Source: Clostridia bacterium (GTDB taxonomy: Bacteria > Bacillota > Clostridia > Oscillospirales > CAG-272). From it: 6,060 nt of DNA. The notes beneath the pieces were generated by a model. That model saw only the letters and a list, made by a program, of their open reading frames with translations. It searched no databases and was not told the DNA's origin. The position numbers were made by a program, and so were the translations under genes. The DNA lies in the NCBI GenBank assembly GCA_017420845.1, contig JAFQOC010000584.1, positions 1 to 6,060 of the forward strand, written 5' to 3'. Within the stretch, counting starts at the first letter, position 1, and each line of letters begins with the position of its first letter. This document shows positions 1 to 4,957 of the stretch, piece after piece.

Positions 1-12
1 AAAATATTTTTT

Positions 13-28
13 TAACACCGAGGTGTTA
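13..28. repeat. Short palindrome downstream of the T-box terminator
   Basis: TAACACC and GGTGTTA form a 7-bp inverted repeat around a 2-nt centre. On the minus strand it is followed by an A-rich stretch rather than T residues, so it is not a normal terminator for the T-box transcript. It could be an operator, a small leader hairpin of the off-window gene, or chance. Confidence 0.35.
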
Positions 29-63
29 TTTGACAACTGTTATGTGGGTCATATGGTCAAAGC

Positions 64-99
64 AAAAAAGAAGCCCCCGACAGATCTGCTCTGTCGGGG
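64..99 (-). terminator. T-box intrinsic terminator
   Basis: On the minus strand a perfect 10-bp stem (TCTGTCGGGG at 75-84 read as its complement, paired with 90-99) closes a 5-nt loop. It is followed by a T-rich run, CTTCTTTTTT, at about 64-72. The CGTCCCC segment (96-102) can instead pair with the T-box at 118-131 to form the antiterminator. That gives the mutually exclusive structures expected of a T-box. Confidence 0.93.
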
Positions 100-337
100 A
101 CGAATTTCTGTAAAAATCCGCGGTACCACCCACGATTGAGGGATACTTCACCTGTTCGGTGCTTCCCTCCTCTTTACATGGTAACGGTATGCGGCCGTCA
201 GATACTACCCCGAACACGCGGTTCGGCTCGGTCTGCCCTCGGAAGTCCATTCGCCGTGTCTCTGTCCCGCGTTTCCAGCATCGGCGGGTCTCTATGGCAG
301 AGGGGGACGGGTACTATTCTTCGTCGTCGGTTTATGA
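64..337 (-). ncRNA. T-box riboswitch leader, predicted tRNA-Trp specific
   Basis: This cis-acting leader reads the charging state of a tRNA and stops transcription when the tRNA is aminoacylated. Read on the minus strand it has the expected parts in order. An AGTA motif of the Stem I S-turn lies at 312-315. The specifier strand reads GAA-TGG-ACTTCCGAG, with TGG at 247-249. A Stem III-like hairpin has arms GAGGGA and TCCCTC at 138-143 and 164-169. The conserved T-box GGGTGGTACCGCGG is at 118-131, and an intrinsic terminator is at 75-99. The GAA before and ACUUC..GAG after the specifier match the layout I recall from glycine T-boxes, so UGG (Trp) is the best reading. The T-box bulge is UGGU (125-128), which would wobble-pair with G73 of a usual bacterial tRNA-Trp. 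The regulated gene is off the left edge, since no ribosome binding site or start follows within the window. Leader identity is very secure; amino-acid assignment is somewhat less so. Confidence 0.95.
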
Positions 338-343
338 TACTAT

Positions 344-372
344 ATCATAGCATATTTTTCGTGATTTGTCAA
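344..372 (-). promoter_or_regulatory. Sigma-A promoter of the T-box transcript
   Basis: On the minus strand TTGACA (367-372) is followed by a 17-bp spacer and TATGAT (344-349), one mismatch from the full consensus. Transcription should begin near 337, a few bases before the first T-box Stem I sequence. Promoter and leader therefore define one regulatory unit. Confidence 0.88.
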
Positions 373-401
373 GGGGTTTTGGAGATTTTTCGCGTTATGG
401 G

Positions 402-1121
402 TTAGTAGATGATGATCCCGCTGAAAAACCATGCTTCCTCCCCGACGTAAACGGTCACGCTGTACACATAGCCCGGAATATCATCGGTGTCGGGAGCCAT
501 ATCCCGGGTAACAGTCAAGACCGCCCGGCCGTCCTCCGTCCACGTAAAGGCATTCTCCTCCGGTGAGCCTACCATGCAGTAGTCCGACAGACTTACCTTC
601 AAAAGGCCGCTTTTTATCGCCTCCTGTATGTCAACAGCCTTGCCTTGATAGACAAGATCCCGGAACGAGATCTCGATCGTATCACCCGGCTGATAGACGC
701 GGTGGTTGAAGGTAGCGGTATAGCTATACGTTTTCCCGTCCTTATGAGCCATACGGTAGGTAAGTTGCTCCATATCACATCCATCGGCTCCCTCCAGCTC
801 CACGATCAGCATGAACATTTTGGGATTCTCCTCCAAGGTAAAGGAATCCAGCAAGGAAGGAAGGGTCTCGTCGGGGATGGAGTCGGTGGGTTCTTCGGTC
901 GGAGCTTCGGTCGACACTTCAGTGAGCTCGTCGGTAGGAATCTCGGTGGATGGATCGGTAGGCTCTTCCGTGGATTCATCGGGAGTAACGTAGGTATCCC
1001 GCTCGGTCTCAAGGGCAGTTGTGTCCCTATCCTGCAAAGCATCCTCCATGAGTGCGTCACAAGATGAGAAAAGCAGGATGGCGAATAAAACCGTCATGCC
1101 ATTCAAAATTGCCTTTTTCAT
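402..1121 (-). CDS. Putative lipoprotein of unknown function with Thr/Glu/Pro-rich linker
   Basis: I do not recognise this 239-aa protein. It begins with a short basic N-terminus and a hydrophobic stretch that ends in a lipobox-like FSSC at residues 18-21, so it is predicted to be lipid-anchored on the outer face of the membrane. Residues about 36-86 form a low-complexity spacer of repeated T-E-x-P, P-T-D and S-T-E units. The rest (about 90-239) alternates hydrophobic and polar residues and looks like a compact beta-rich domain, with no catalytic motif that I can identify. The start MKKAI is chosen over an in-frame ATG 12 codons upstream because GGAGG lies 6 nt before it; the upstream ATG falls almost on the predicted transcription start. 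The gene has its own strong promoter (1166-1194). Its stop (TAA, 402-404) is only 29 nt from the -35 box of the T-box promoter, with no terminator visible between. Substrate binding or wall sensing is possible but is guesswork. Confidence 0.8.
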   Translation of the reverse strand: MKKAILNGMTVLFAILLFSSCDALMEDALQDRDTTALETERDTYVTPDESTEEPTDPSTEIPTDELTEVSTEAPTEEPTDSIPDETLPSLLDSFTLEENPKMFMLIVELEGADGCDMEQLTYRMAHKDGKTYSYTATFNHRVYQPGDTIEISFRDLVYQGKAVDIQEAIKSGLLKVSLSDYCMVGSPEENAFTWTEDGRAVLTVTRDMAPDTDDIPGYVYSVTVYVGEEAWFFSGIIIY

Positions 1122-1165
1122 AGAACACCTCCACATAATACGCATAAGCGCTTTCATACAACACT

Positions 1166-1194
1166 ATTATACACAGTTGCTCAAGGGCTGTCAA
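1166..1194 (-). promoter_or_regulatory. Consensus sigma-A promoter of the 239-aa lipoprotein gene
   Basis: TTGACA (1189-1194), a 17-bp spacer and TATAAT (1166-1171) on the minus strand match the vegetative promoter consensus exactly. The predicted transcription start is near 1159, giving a leader of about 38 nt before the ATG at 1121. High constitutive expression is expected unless a repressor acts; I see no clear operator. Confidence 0.9.
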
Positions 1195-1245
1195 TAGTCA
1201 CGACAAAAAAACGATTCAACCTTTGAATTTCAGCGTTCTGCACAA

Positions 1246-1302
1246 ATCAAACAGGCATCCCCACTCATCCACGCCGGGGATGCAGGAATGCCTGTTTTTG
1301 AT
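1246..1302 (-). terminator. Rho-independent terminator after the SGNH lipoprotein gene
   Basis: The arms AAACAGGCAT (1249-1258) and ATGCCTGTTT (1288-1297) are perfect complements. An inner GCATCCCC (1255-1262) can also pair with GGGGATGC (1276-1283), giving either a long bulged stem or two alternative folds. On the minus strand the stem ends in TGTTTGATTT, a modest T-tract; on the plus strand it ends in TGTTTTTGAT. It lies 19 nt past the stop at 1321 and just before the next promoter, so it insulates the two units. Confidence 0.8.
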
Positions 1303-1320
1303 GAAAATCCTATTGCGGGC

Positions 1321-2292
1321 TTATCTCCGTCTCGCGGCCTCGTCCATGTACTCCTCGGGAATCTCGGGGGTCTCGAAGGCCGCCTTGCGGGCCGCTTCCT
1401 TAAGGATGGGCTCGATAGTGGGGTTGACGCCGCCCTCATAGTCCACCGTGGCGGGGTCGATGCCCGTGATGCGGGCGAAGAGGGTCAGGGCGGCTAGGTA
1501 GCTGCCCTCGGGGCTGGGATGGCTCATGTCAGGGTCGTGGAGGGTGATCCTTCGATCGTTTTGGATGATATCCCAGAAGGCCAGGCCCACGTGGGCCACG
1601 GGGATGTCGTGGGTCTCTCCCATATGCTCGTAGGCGGCGGCCAGCTTCCAGGTCATGGTCTCGGCGGTGAGGCCGTAGGCGGTGAGGTCGCCGCTTCCCT
1701 GCTTGCGGCCCCAGGTGGCGTAGAGGACTGGGGTGGCGCCGCTCTCCCGAATCTTGTTGTCCAGCCTCTTGACGGCGTTATAGAAGGAGCCGCTATTGAC
1801 GGCGGGGGTCATGCTCTGCTCCTGCAGGACCACGAAGTCAAATTCTTGATTTTTGAGGATGGAATCCACCTTACTGCCCAGCTCGTCCTGTGCGTTGGAG
1901 GAATTGAGAAGGGTCCAGCCGCCCTTGGTGAGGGACATGATCTTCACCTTGTAGCCCGCCGCCTGCATGATCTCGCCGAAGTAACGGGCGGGCATATTGT
2001 TGTAGTAGGTATAGCTGTTGCCGATGAAGAGGATCTTGTAGGGCTTGCTCTTGTCCAGCTCGACGCTACCCAGGGGCGGCTCGGTTTCGGGCTCGGTTTC
2101 GGGGGCTGTGGTCTCGGGGTCGGTAGCGGGATCGGTCGCAGGCGGGGTATCGGCGGGGGCAGTCGGCTCGGCGGTGGCTTCGGGAGCCGTGTTGTCGGGG
2201 CTTGTGTCGGCAGGGGGCTGTCCTCCGTCACAGGCCACGGTGGGGAGGAGCAGGACGGCGAGGAGGAGGAGAGCGAGGAGTCTTTTCTTCAT
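1321..2292 (-). CDS. SGNH-hydrolase-like lipoprotein (DUF4886 type), putative esterase
   Basis: This 323-aa protein has a basic start, a long Leu-rich hydrophobic core and a lipobox-like TVAC (residues 18-21), so it should be a surface lipoprotein. Residues 29-73 are a Pro/Thr/Glu/Asp/Ala-rich linker. The catalytic domain follows from about residue 84. It has FIGNSYTYYN, where S93 is the SGNH block I nucleophile; a GGW near 124-126; the motif VLQEQS (155-160), which is typical of DUF4886; and DMSHPS, giving the catalytic D255-x-x-H258. This order fits the SGNH/GDSL esterase superfamily, whose members often remove acetyl or other acyl groups from polysaccharides. The actual substrate cannot be read from the sequence. 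The start is set by AAAGGA, 8 nt before the ATG. An in-frame ATG 15 codons upstream would overlap the preceding gene and put polar residues before the signal peptide. The gene starts 41 nt after the upstream lipoprotein stops and is probably cotranscribed with it. Family: confident; esterase activity: inferred. Confidence 0.87.
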   Translation of the reverse strand: MKKRLLALLLLAVLLLPTVACDGGQPPADTSPDNTAPEATAEPTAPADTPPATDPATDPETTAPETEPETEPPLGSVELDKSKPYKILFIGNSYTYYNNMPARYFGEIMQAAGYKVKIMSLTKGGWTLLNSSNAQDELGSKVDSILKNQEFDFVVLQEQSMTPAVNSGSFYNAVKRLDNKIRESGATPVLYATWGRKQGSGDLTAYGLTAETMTWKLAAAYEHMGETHDIPVAHVGLAFWDIIQNDRRITLHDPDMSHPSPEGSYLAALTLFARITGIDPATVDYEGGVNPTIEPILKEAARKAAFETPEIPEEYMDEAARRR

Positions 2293-2333
2293 GGTTGGGG
2301 TCCTTTCGTGGGCGGTGAGTTTTGAGAAGGGTG

Positions 2334-2365
2334 TCAAGGGGTCCCGGGCTGATCGGGCCCTTTGA
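2334..2365. repeat. GC-rich palindrome over the stop codon of the 330-aa lipoprotein gene
   Basis: On the minus strand, TCAA-A-GGGCCCG can pair with CGGG-A-CCC-C-TTGA across a short loop, with one mismatch and one bulged A. The 3' arm ends at the TGA stop (2334-2336). No T-tract follows, so it is not a standard terminator. In the mRNA it may slow or protect decay between the two lipoprotein cistrons, or lower expression of the second one. Confidence 0.5.
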
Positions 2366-3326
2366 CCATGGGGGCAAGCAGCTCACCGTCACTGCTTTGT
2401 TGGAAAAGTCTATAACTGTCGCCAAAATAGTCGGTCAAATGATACTTCTGCAAATACAAAATTTCATCCGTTTCGGTATTCAGCGTAACGAGATAGACAT
2501 CCTCACCTTCATAGATAAAATTACCGTTTTCATCAGTCCCTTCACGATACCTGTTTCGGCTCGCCATGACCACATACAAGCGGTTGCCCAACTGGCAAAC
2601 ACCCACGCAATCCACATCCTCAAAATAGGCACTGCCGATTTCGTGTTCTTTCAATAAGAAATTCAAGCGAGAATAATCATATACAACGTAAGCCTCATGC
2701 TTGGCAGGCGGTAGCTCACTCTCCTGCGTGTAGACCTTGGCCTCGTGGGTGTTCAGATCGTAATAACCGTATTCAAGATAGTATTTCGATCCGATTCGGC
2801 CGTCATACGAAGTCGATAATTCCCCGGAAGATTGGACAATGTCTGTTATGTCGGTGATGTACACAGCATCACCGCAACGCTCTGCGATCATGCGCTTCCC
2901 CGCATGGGTCACGGGCTGACCGTTATTCTCCGCATTTTCATCCACCTGAAAATAGATCAATTCCGTGTCTTCATACTTACAGTACTTATGCCATGACAAA
3001 CTGCCAAAATCCCGTGCATAGGTCTCGTCGTTCATGCCCAGCAAGTCTTGCAGTTTCTTTTCTGTTTGGGGAACTCGAGCTTCACATATACCGTTCGCGC
3101 CTACCGTAGCATCCGTCCTATATGGAGAAACAGGGAGAATGCCGGTACCGCTTGAGGGGCCACTCAAATGGCTAAACCAGACCAGATCCGAGGGAAAGGC
3201 TTCTTCGTTTATAAGGATTTCGGAGGTATGATTTATCCCGTCGGGTTTATTTTGGCCGCAACCACTGAGACACAATACTGAGAGCAGACAAACAGTGAGC
3301 ATCATGGCACACAGAATTCGTTTCAT
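2334..3326 (-). CDS. Putative lipoprotein of unknown function
   Basis: I do not recognise a family for this 330-aa protein. A clear lipoprotein signal is present: a basic MKR start, a hydrophobic segment and a textbook lipobox L20-S-G-C23. There is no long Thr/Pro linker, unlike the two neighbouring lipoproteins. The body (about 95-330) is rich in Tyr, Asp and Glu, with recurring strand-turn patterns such as YYDLNTHEAKVY (188-199) and YLVTLNTETDEILYL (278-292). These would suit a beta-propeller or other repeat-beta extracellular domain, but that is only a resemblance. Residues about 58-88 look foreign and may be derived from a small mobile repeat. The start is chosen because GGAGG lies 8 nt upstream of the ATG and a promoter lies just ahead; longer in-frame starts would precede the predicted transcription start or delay the signal peptide. 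The gene is visibly more AT-rich than its neighbours on both sides, a possible sign of separate origin. It leads a two-gene unit with the SGNH lipoprotein. Confidence 0.82.
   Translation of the reverse strand: MKRILCAMMLTVCLLSVLCLSGCGQNKPDGINHTSEILINEEAFPSDLVWFSHLSGPSSGTGILPVSPYRTDATVGANGICEARVPQTEKKLQDLLGMNDETYARDFGSLSWHKYCKYEDTELIYFQVDENAENNGQPVTHAGKRMIAERCGDAVYITDITDIVQSSGELSTSYDGRIGSKYYLEYGYYDLNTHEAKVYTQESELPPAKHEAYVVYDYSRLNFLLKEHEIGSAYFEDVDCVGVCQLGNRLYVVMASRNRYREGTDENGNFIYEGEDVYLVTLNTETDEILYLQKYHLTDYFGDSYRLFQQSSDGELLAPMVKGPDQPGTP
3063..3155 (-). repeat. Possible repeat-derived in-frame insert within the 330-aa lipoprotein gene
   Basis: The encoded residues 58-88 include TGILPVSPYRTDATVG. 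The TGILPV string is one I associate with translated short interspersed palindromic repeats in several bacterial groups; the underlying DNA ACCGG..CCTGT is a slightly decayed inverted repeat. The DNA after it (GTAGGCGCGAACGG) resembles GTAGGGGCGAAC-type intergenic repeats of gut Clostridia. The insert keeps the frame open. Boundaries are approximate, and confirmation needs a genome-wide copy search. Confidence 0.35.
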
Positions 3327-3359
3327 ACACTTGTCCTCCATTTCGACTGTGCTATTGTA

Positions 3360-3388
3360 ATAATACACCATGACGTGCTGTTTGTCAA
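3360..3388 (-). promoter_or_regulatory. Sigma-A promoter of the two-gene lipoprotein unit
   Basis: TTGACA (3383-3388), a 17-bp spacer and TATTAT (3360-3365) lie on the minus strand, with transcription expected to start near 3353. That places the start codon at 3326 about 27 nt into the mRNA, with GGAGG between. No second promoter is visible before the SGNH gene, which supports one transcript for both. Confidence 0.85.
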
Positions 3389-3447
3389 TAGCCTTTTCCC
3401 AAGATTGTAGATATGACCAAATATATGCGTTTGGTTTTGCCGCATAC

Positions 3448-3481
3448 ATCAAAAGGCAACCCCGCAGGATTGCCTTTTGAT
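3448..3481 (-). terminator. Rho-independent terminator after the DUF4832 gene pair
   Basis: Perfect 12-nt arms ATCAAAAGGCAA (3448-3459) and TTGCCTTTTGAT (3470-3481) flank a 10-nt loop. The U run falls inside the 3' arm (CCTTTT), a common form in which flanking A residues pair with it. It lies 11 nt past the stop at 3493 and upstream of the next promoter. The symmetry would allow function in both directions, but no plus-strand gene needs it. Confidence 0.8.
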
Positions 3482-3492
3482 ATAGCGCGGAA

Positions 3493-4935
3493 TCAGATCT
3501 CCTTTACCTTCACCCCGCCGAGGGTATAGAACGCGCCGTCGAAAGCGGTGTCCTTAAGGGCCCACTTGATGGGGGTATTCTCCTCGAACATACCCATGGC
3601 CAGCTCATAGTCACCTGCGGGGACGTGGCGGCAGTCCAGCTGGAGCTTGATGCTCTGCTTGACACCGGGCATCCACTTGCGGTTGTCGCATTCAACAGGC
3701 ACAACGTAGTCCTTCCCCGCCGTACTGCGGAATCGGAAGACCAGATCGTACCGGCGGTAGGCCTTGGCCCAGCCGCGGTTCTCGATATCCAGCGTGACCA
3801 TATTGTGGGCGGTGGGGGTGAGGGTGGGCATGGTCATGCCGGTGAGGAAGTACCAGTAGCCCAGACGGTTGGCGCAGTACTCGGTGAGGTAGTACTCGTT
3901 CTTCAGCCAGTCCCGGGGGTAGCCGTGGAAGCCCGCGAAGGTGGCGTGACAGCGCTTGAAGGCCTCGATGGCGGTGAGACCGTCACGGAAATGATCGTTG
4001 TGGGCGTGAACGTAGCCGTAGTGCTCCATCTCGATGCAGGTGGGGGCGTTCCTCCAGAGCTTATCAAAGGCCCAGGGGGCGCGGAGGGTATCGTAATCGT
4101 TGACCTGGGTGTAGTAATTACAGCACACCGAATCGTCCTGGACGCCGAAGCCCCGCTCGTAGGCGTAGTCCAGGATCTCCTGGACCTCGGCCTGACCGTG
4201 GGCGATGCGGCAGGAGATGTGGTCGTCGTTGCACAGCACCCAGGTGTCGGGGAAATACTTGGCGTGGAGGTCGAAGTGCTTCTTGACCGTGACGGGGGGG
4301 ATGATCTCACCCGTACCGAAGACGGTATGGCCCTCGCCCCAGGTGCCCATGGTGCCGATGTCGATGCACTCGATGAGGGGATGGCCGTTGAACTTCTCGC
4401 CCAGGGTGTACAAAAGCCGCTCCAGATGGTGGAGGTAGATGGGGTCAGCATAGTCGGGCTGGATGGCCCCCGCGGGGGTGCGGAAGCCGCGGGCTCCCTG
4501 CTCGTAGACGTAGGCGGGGGTGGCGTGGTTCATGGCCTTCTCCCCCTCAAAGGAGCAGACGCGGAGGGAGAACTTGTAGCCTCTGGGCGCCCAGAGGTCC
4601 ATGATCTGGTCCAGGTAGGAGAAATCGTAGACCCCCTCGGCCTTCTCCACGTCGCCCCAGTCGAAGCGGAGGTAGAGATGGTTGAGACCGGGGAAATCCA
4701 AGAGGTCGTCGCTGTGGTCGTGGTGGACGCGGTAGTTCTCGCGGCCGTAGCCGTTGTCGATGTAGTGCCAGAACCAGCCCTTGTGGGGGTTCTTCAGGGG
4801 GGTCTTATCGTCCATCAGGGGGCGGAGGTCGACGAAGTCCCTGCGGGTGGAGAGATCGTCAAACATCCCGCACATGGTCTGGGAGCCGTCGGGGGTGGGG
4901 GCGGGCATGAGGTTGGGGTATTTCTTGTTTTCCAT
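3493..4935 (-). CDS. DUF4832 protein with glycoside-hydrolase-like TIM barrel (downstream paralog)
   Basis: This complete 480-aa protein has no signal peptide or membrane segment and should be cytoplasmic. After a short N-terminal tail comes NPHKGW (49-54), then LYLRFDWGDVEKAEGVYDF (87-105), the early-strand pattern of clan GH-A-like barrels. GTMGTWGEGH (194-203) follows, with E201 a candidate acid/base. IEMEHYGY (301-308) gives a candidate nucleophile: E302 is kept in the upstream paralog, while E304 is Ala there, so E302 is favoured. Residues about 370-480 form a beta-sandwich-like tail of the DUF4832 type, with ENRGW, DNRKW and PAGDYELAMGMFEE. Family members are mostly uncharacterised and often labelled beta-galactosidase-like, so the substrate is unknown. 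The start could also be ATG at 4941 (482 aa). I prefer 4935 because AAGGAG (4945-4950) is 9 nt away, against 3 nt. The gene follows its paralog by 22 nt and is very likely cotranslated from one mRNA. Family: confident; hydrolase activity: inferred. Confidence 0.88.
   Translation of the reverse strand: MENKKYPNLMPAPTPDGSQTMCGMFDDLSTRRDFVDLRPLMDDKTPLKNPHKGWFWHYIDNGYGRENYRVHHDHSDDLLDFPGLNHLYLRFDWGDVEKAEGVYDFSYLDQIMDLWAPRGYKFSLRVCSFEGEKAMNHATPAYVYEQGARGFRTPAGAIQPDYADPIYLHHLERLLYTLGEKFNGHPLIECIDIGTMGTWGEGHTVFGTGEIIPPVTVKKHFDLHAKYFPDTWVLCNDDHISCRIAHGQAEVQEILDYAYERGFGVQDDSVCCNYYTQVNDYDTLRAPWAFDKLWRNAPTCIEMEHYGYVHAHNDHFRDGLTAIEAFKRCHATFAGFHGYPRDWLKNEYYLTEYCANRLGYWYFLTGMTMPTLTPTAHNMVTLDIENRGWAKAYRRYDLVFRFRSTAGKDYVVPVECDNRKWMPGVKQSIKLQLDCRHVPAGDYELAMGMFEENTPIKWALKDTAFDGAFYTLGGVKVKEI
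3847..3948 (-). repeat. Near-identical DNA block shared by the two DUF4832 paralogs (copy 1)
   Basis: This 102-nt stretch matches 5309-5410 with no gap and 7 mismatches by hand count. It includes a 46-nt part with one mismatch (3847-3892) and a perfect 35-nt part (3914-3948). It encodes the conserved HATFAGFHGYPR to ANRLGYWYF region. The paralogs are clearly more diverged elsewhere. Confidence 0.75.
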
Positions 4936-4944
4936 ATTCATACG

Positions 4945-4950
4945 CTCCTT
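4945..4950 (-). promoter_or_regulatory. Ribosome binding site between the DUF4832 paralogs
   Basis: AAGGAG on the minus strand sits 9 nt before the ATG at 4935 and only 3 nt before the ATG at 4941. The spacing favours the shorter protein. The site lies in the 22-nt gap after the upstream paralog's TAA (4958-4960), so ribosomes could re-initiate. Confidence 0.7.
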
Positions 4951-4957
4951 CCCTCGA

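Noticed and set aside
30..58. TTGACA on the plus strand as a promoter
   Set aside because: The sequence 17 bp away (ATGGTC) is a poor -10 box, and no plus-strand gene follows; only the antisense of the leader lies downstream.
26..250. Minus-strand 74-codon open frame across the T-box leader, ending in a short MTHITVVK-like tail
   Set aside because: It lies wholly within the structured leader, includes the T-box and terminator sequences, and has no ribosome binding site. The RNA structure explains the sequence.
136..405. Plus-strand open frames of 63-89 codons at the left end
   Set aside because: They run antisense through the T-box and its promoter, have no ribosome binding site or promoter, and their proteins show no recognisable pattern.
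1214..1228. Small inverted repeat ATTCAA..TTGAAT in the spacer
   Set aside because: Only 6 AT-rich base pairs with a 3-nt loop, no T-tract and no relation to a start codon; chance is enough to explain it.
1519..2325. Plus-strand 268-codon open frame opposite the SGNH lipoprotein gene
   Set aside because: Its Gly/Val-rich low-complexity translation is the antisense of the minus-strand linker and catalytic domain. No start signals are present.
3903..4451. Minus-strand 182-codon frame overlapping the DUF4832 gene in another frame
   Set aside because: The Ser/Pro/Thr-rich translation is typical of a shifted frame in GC-rich DNA, and the true frame has the conserved motifs.
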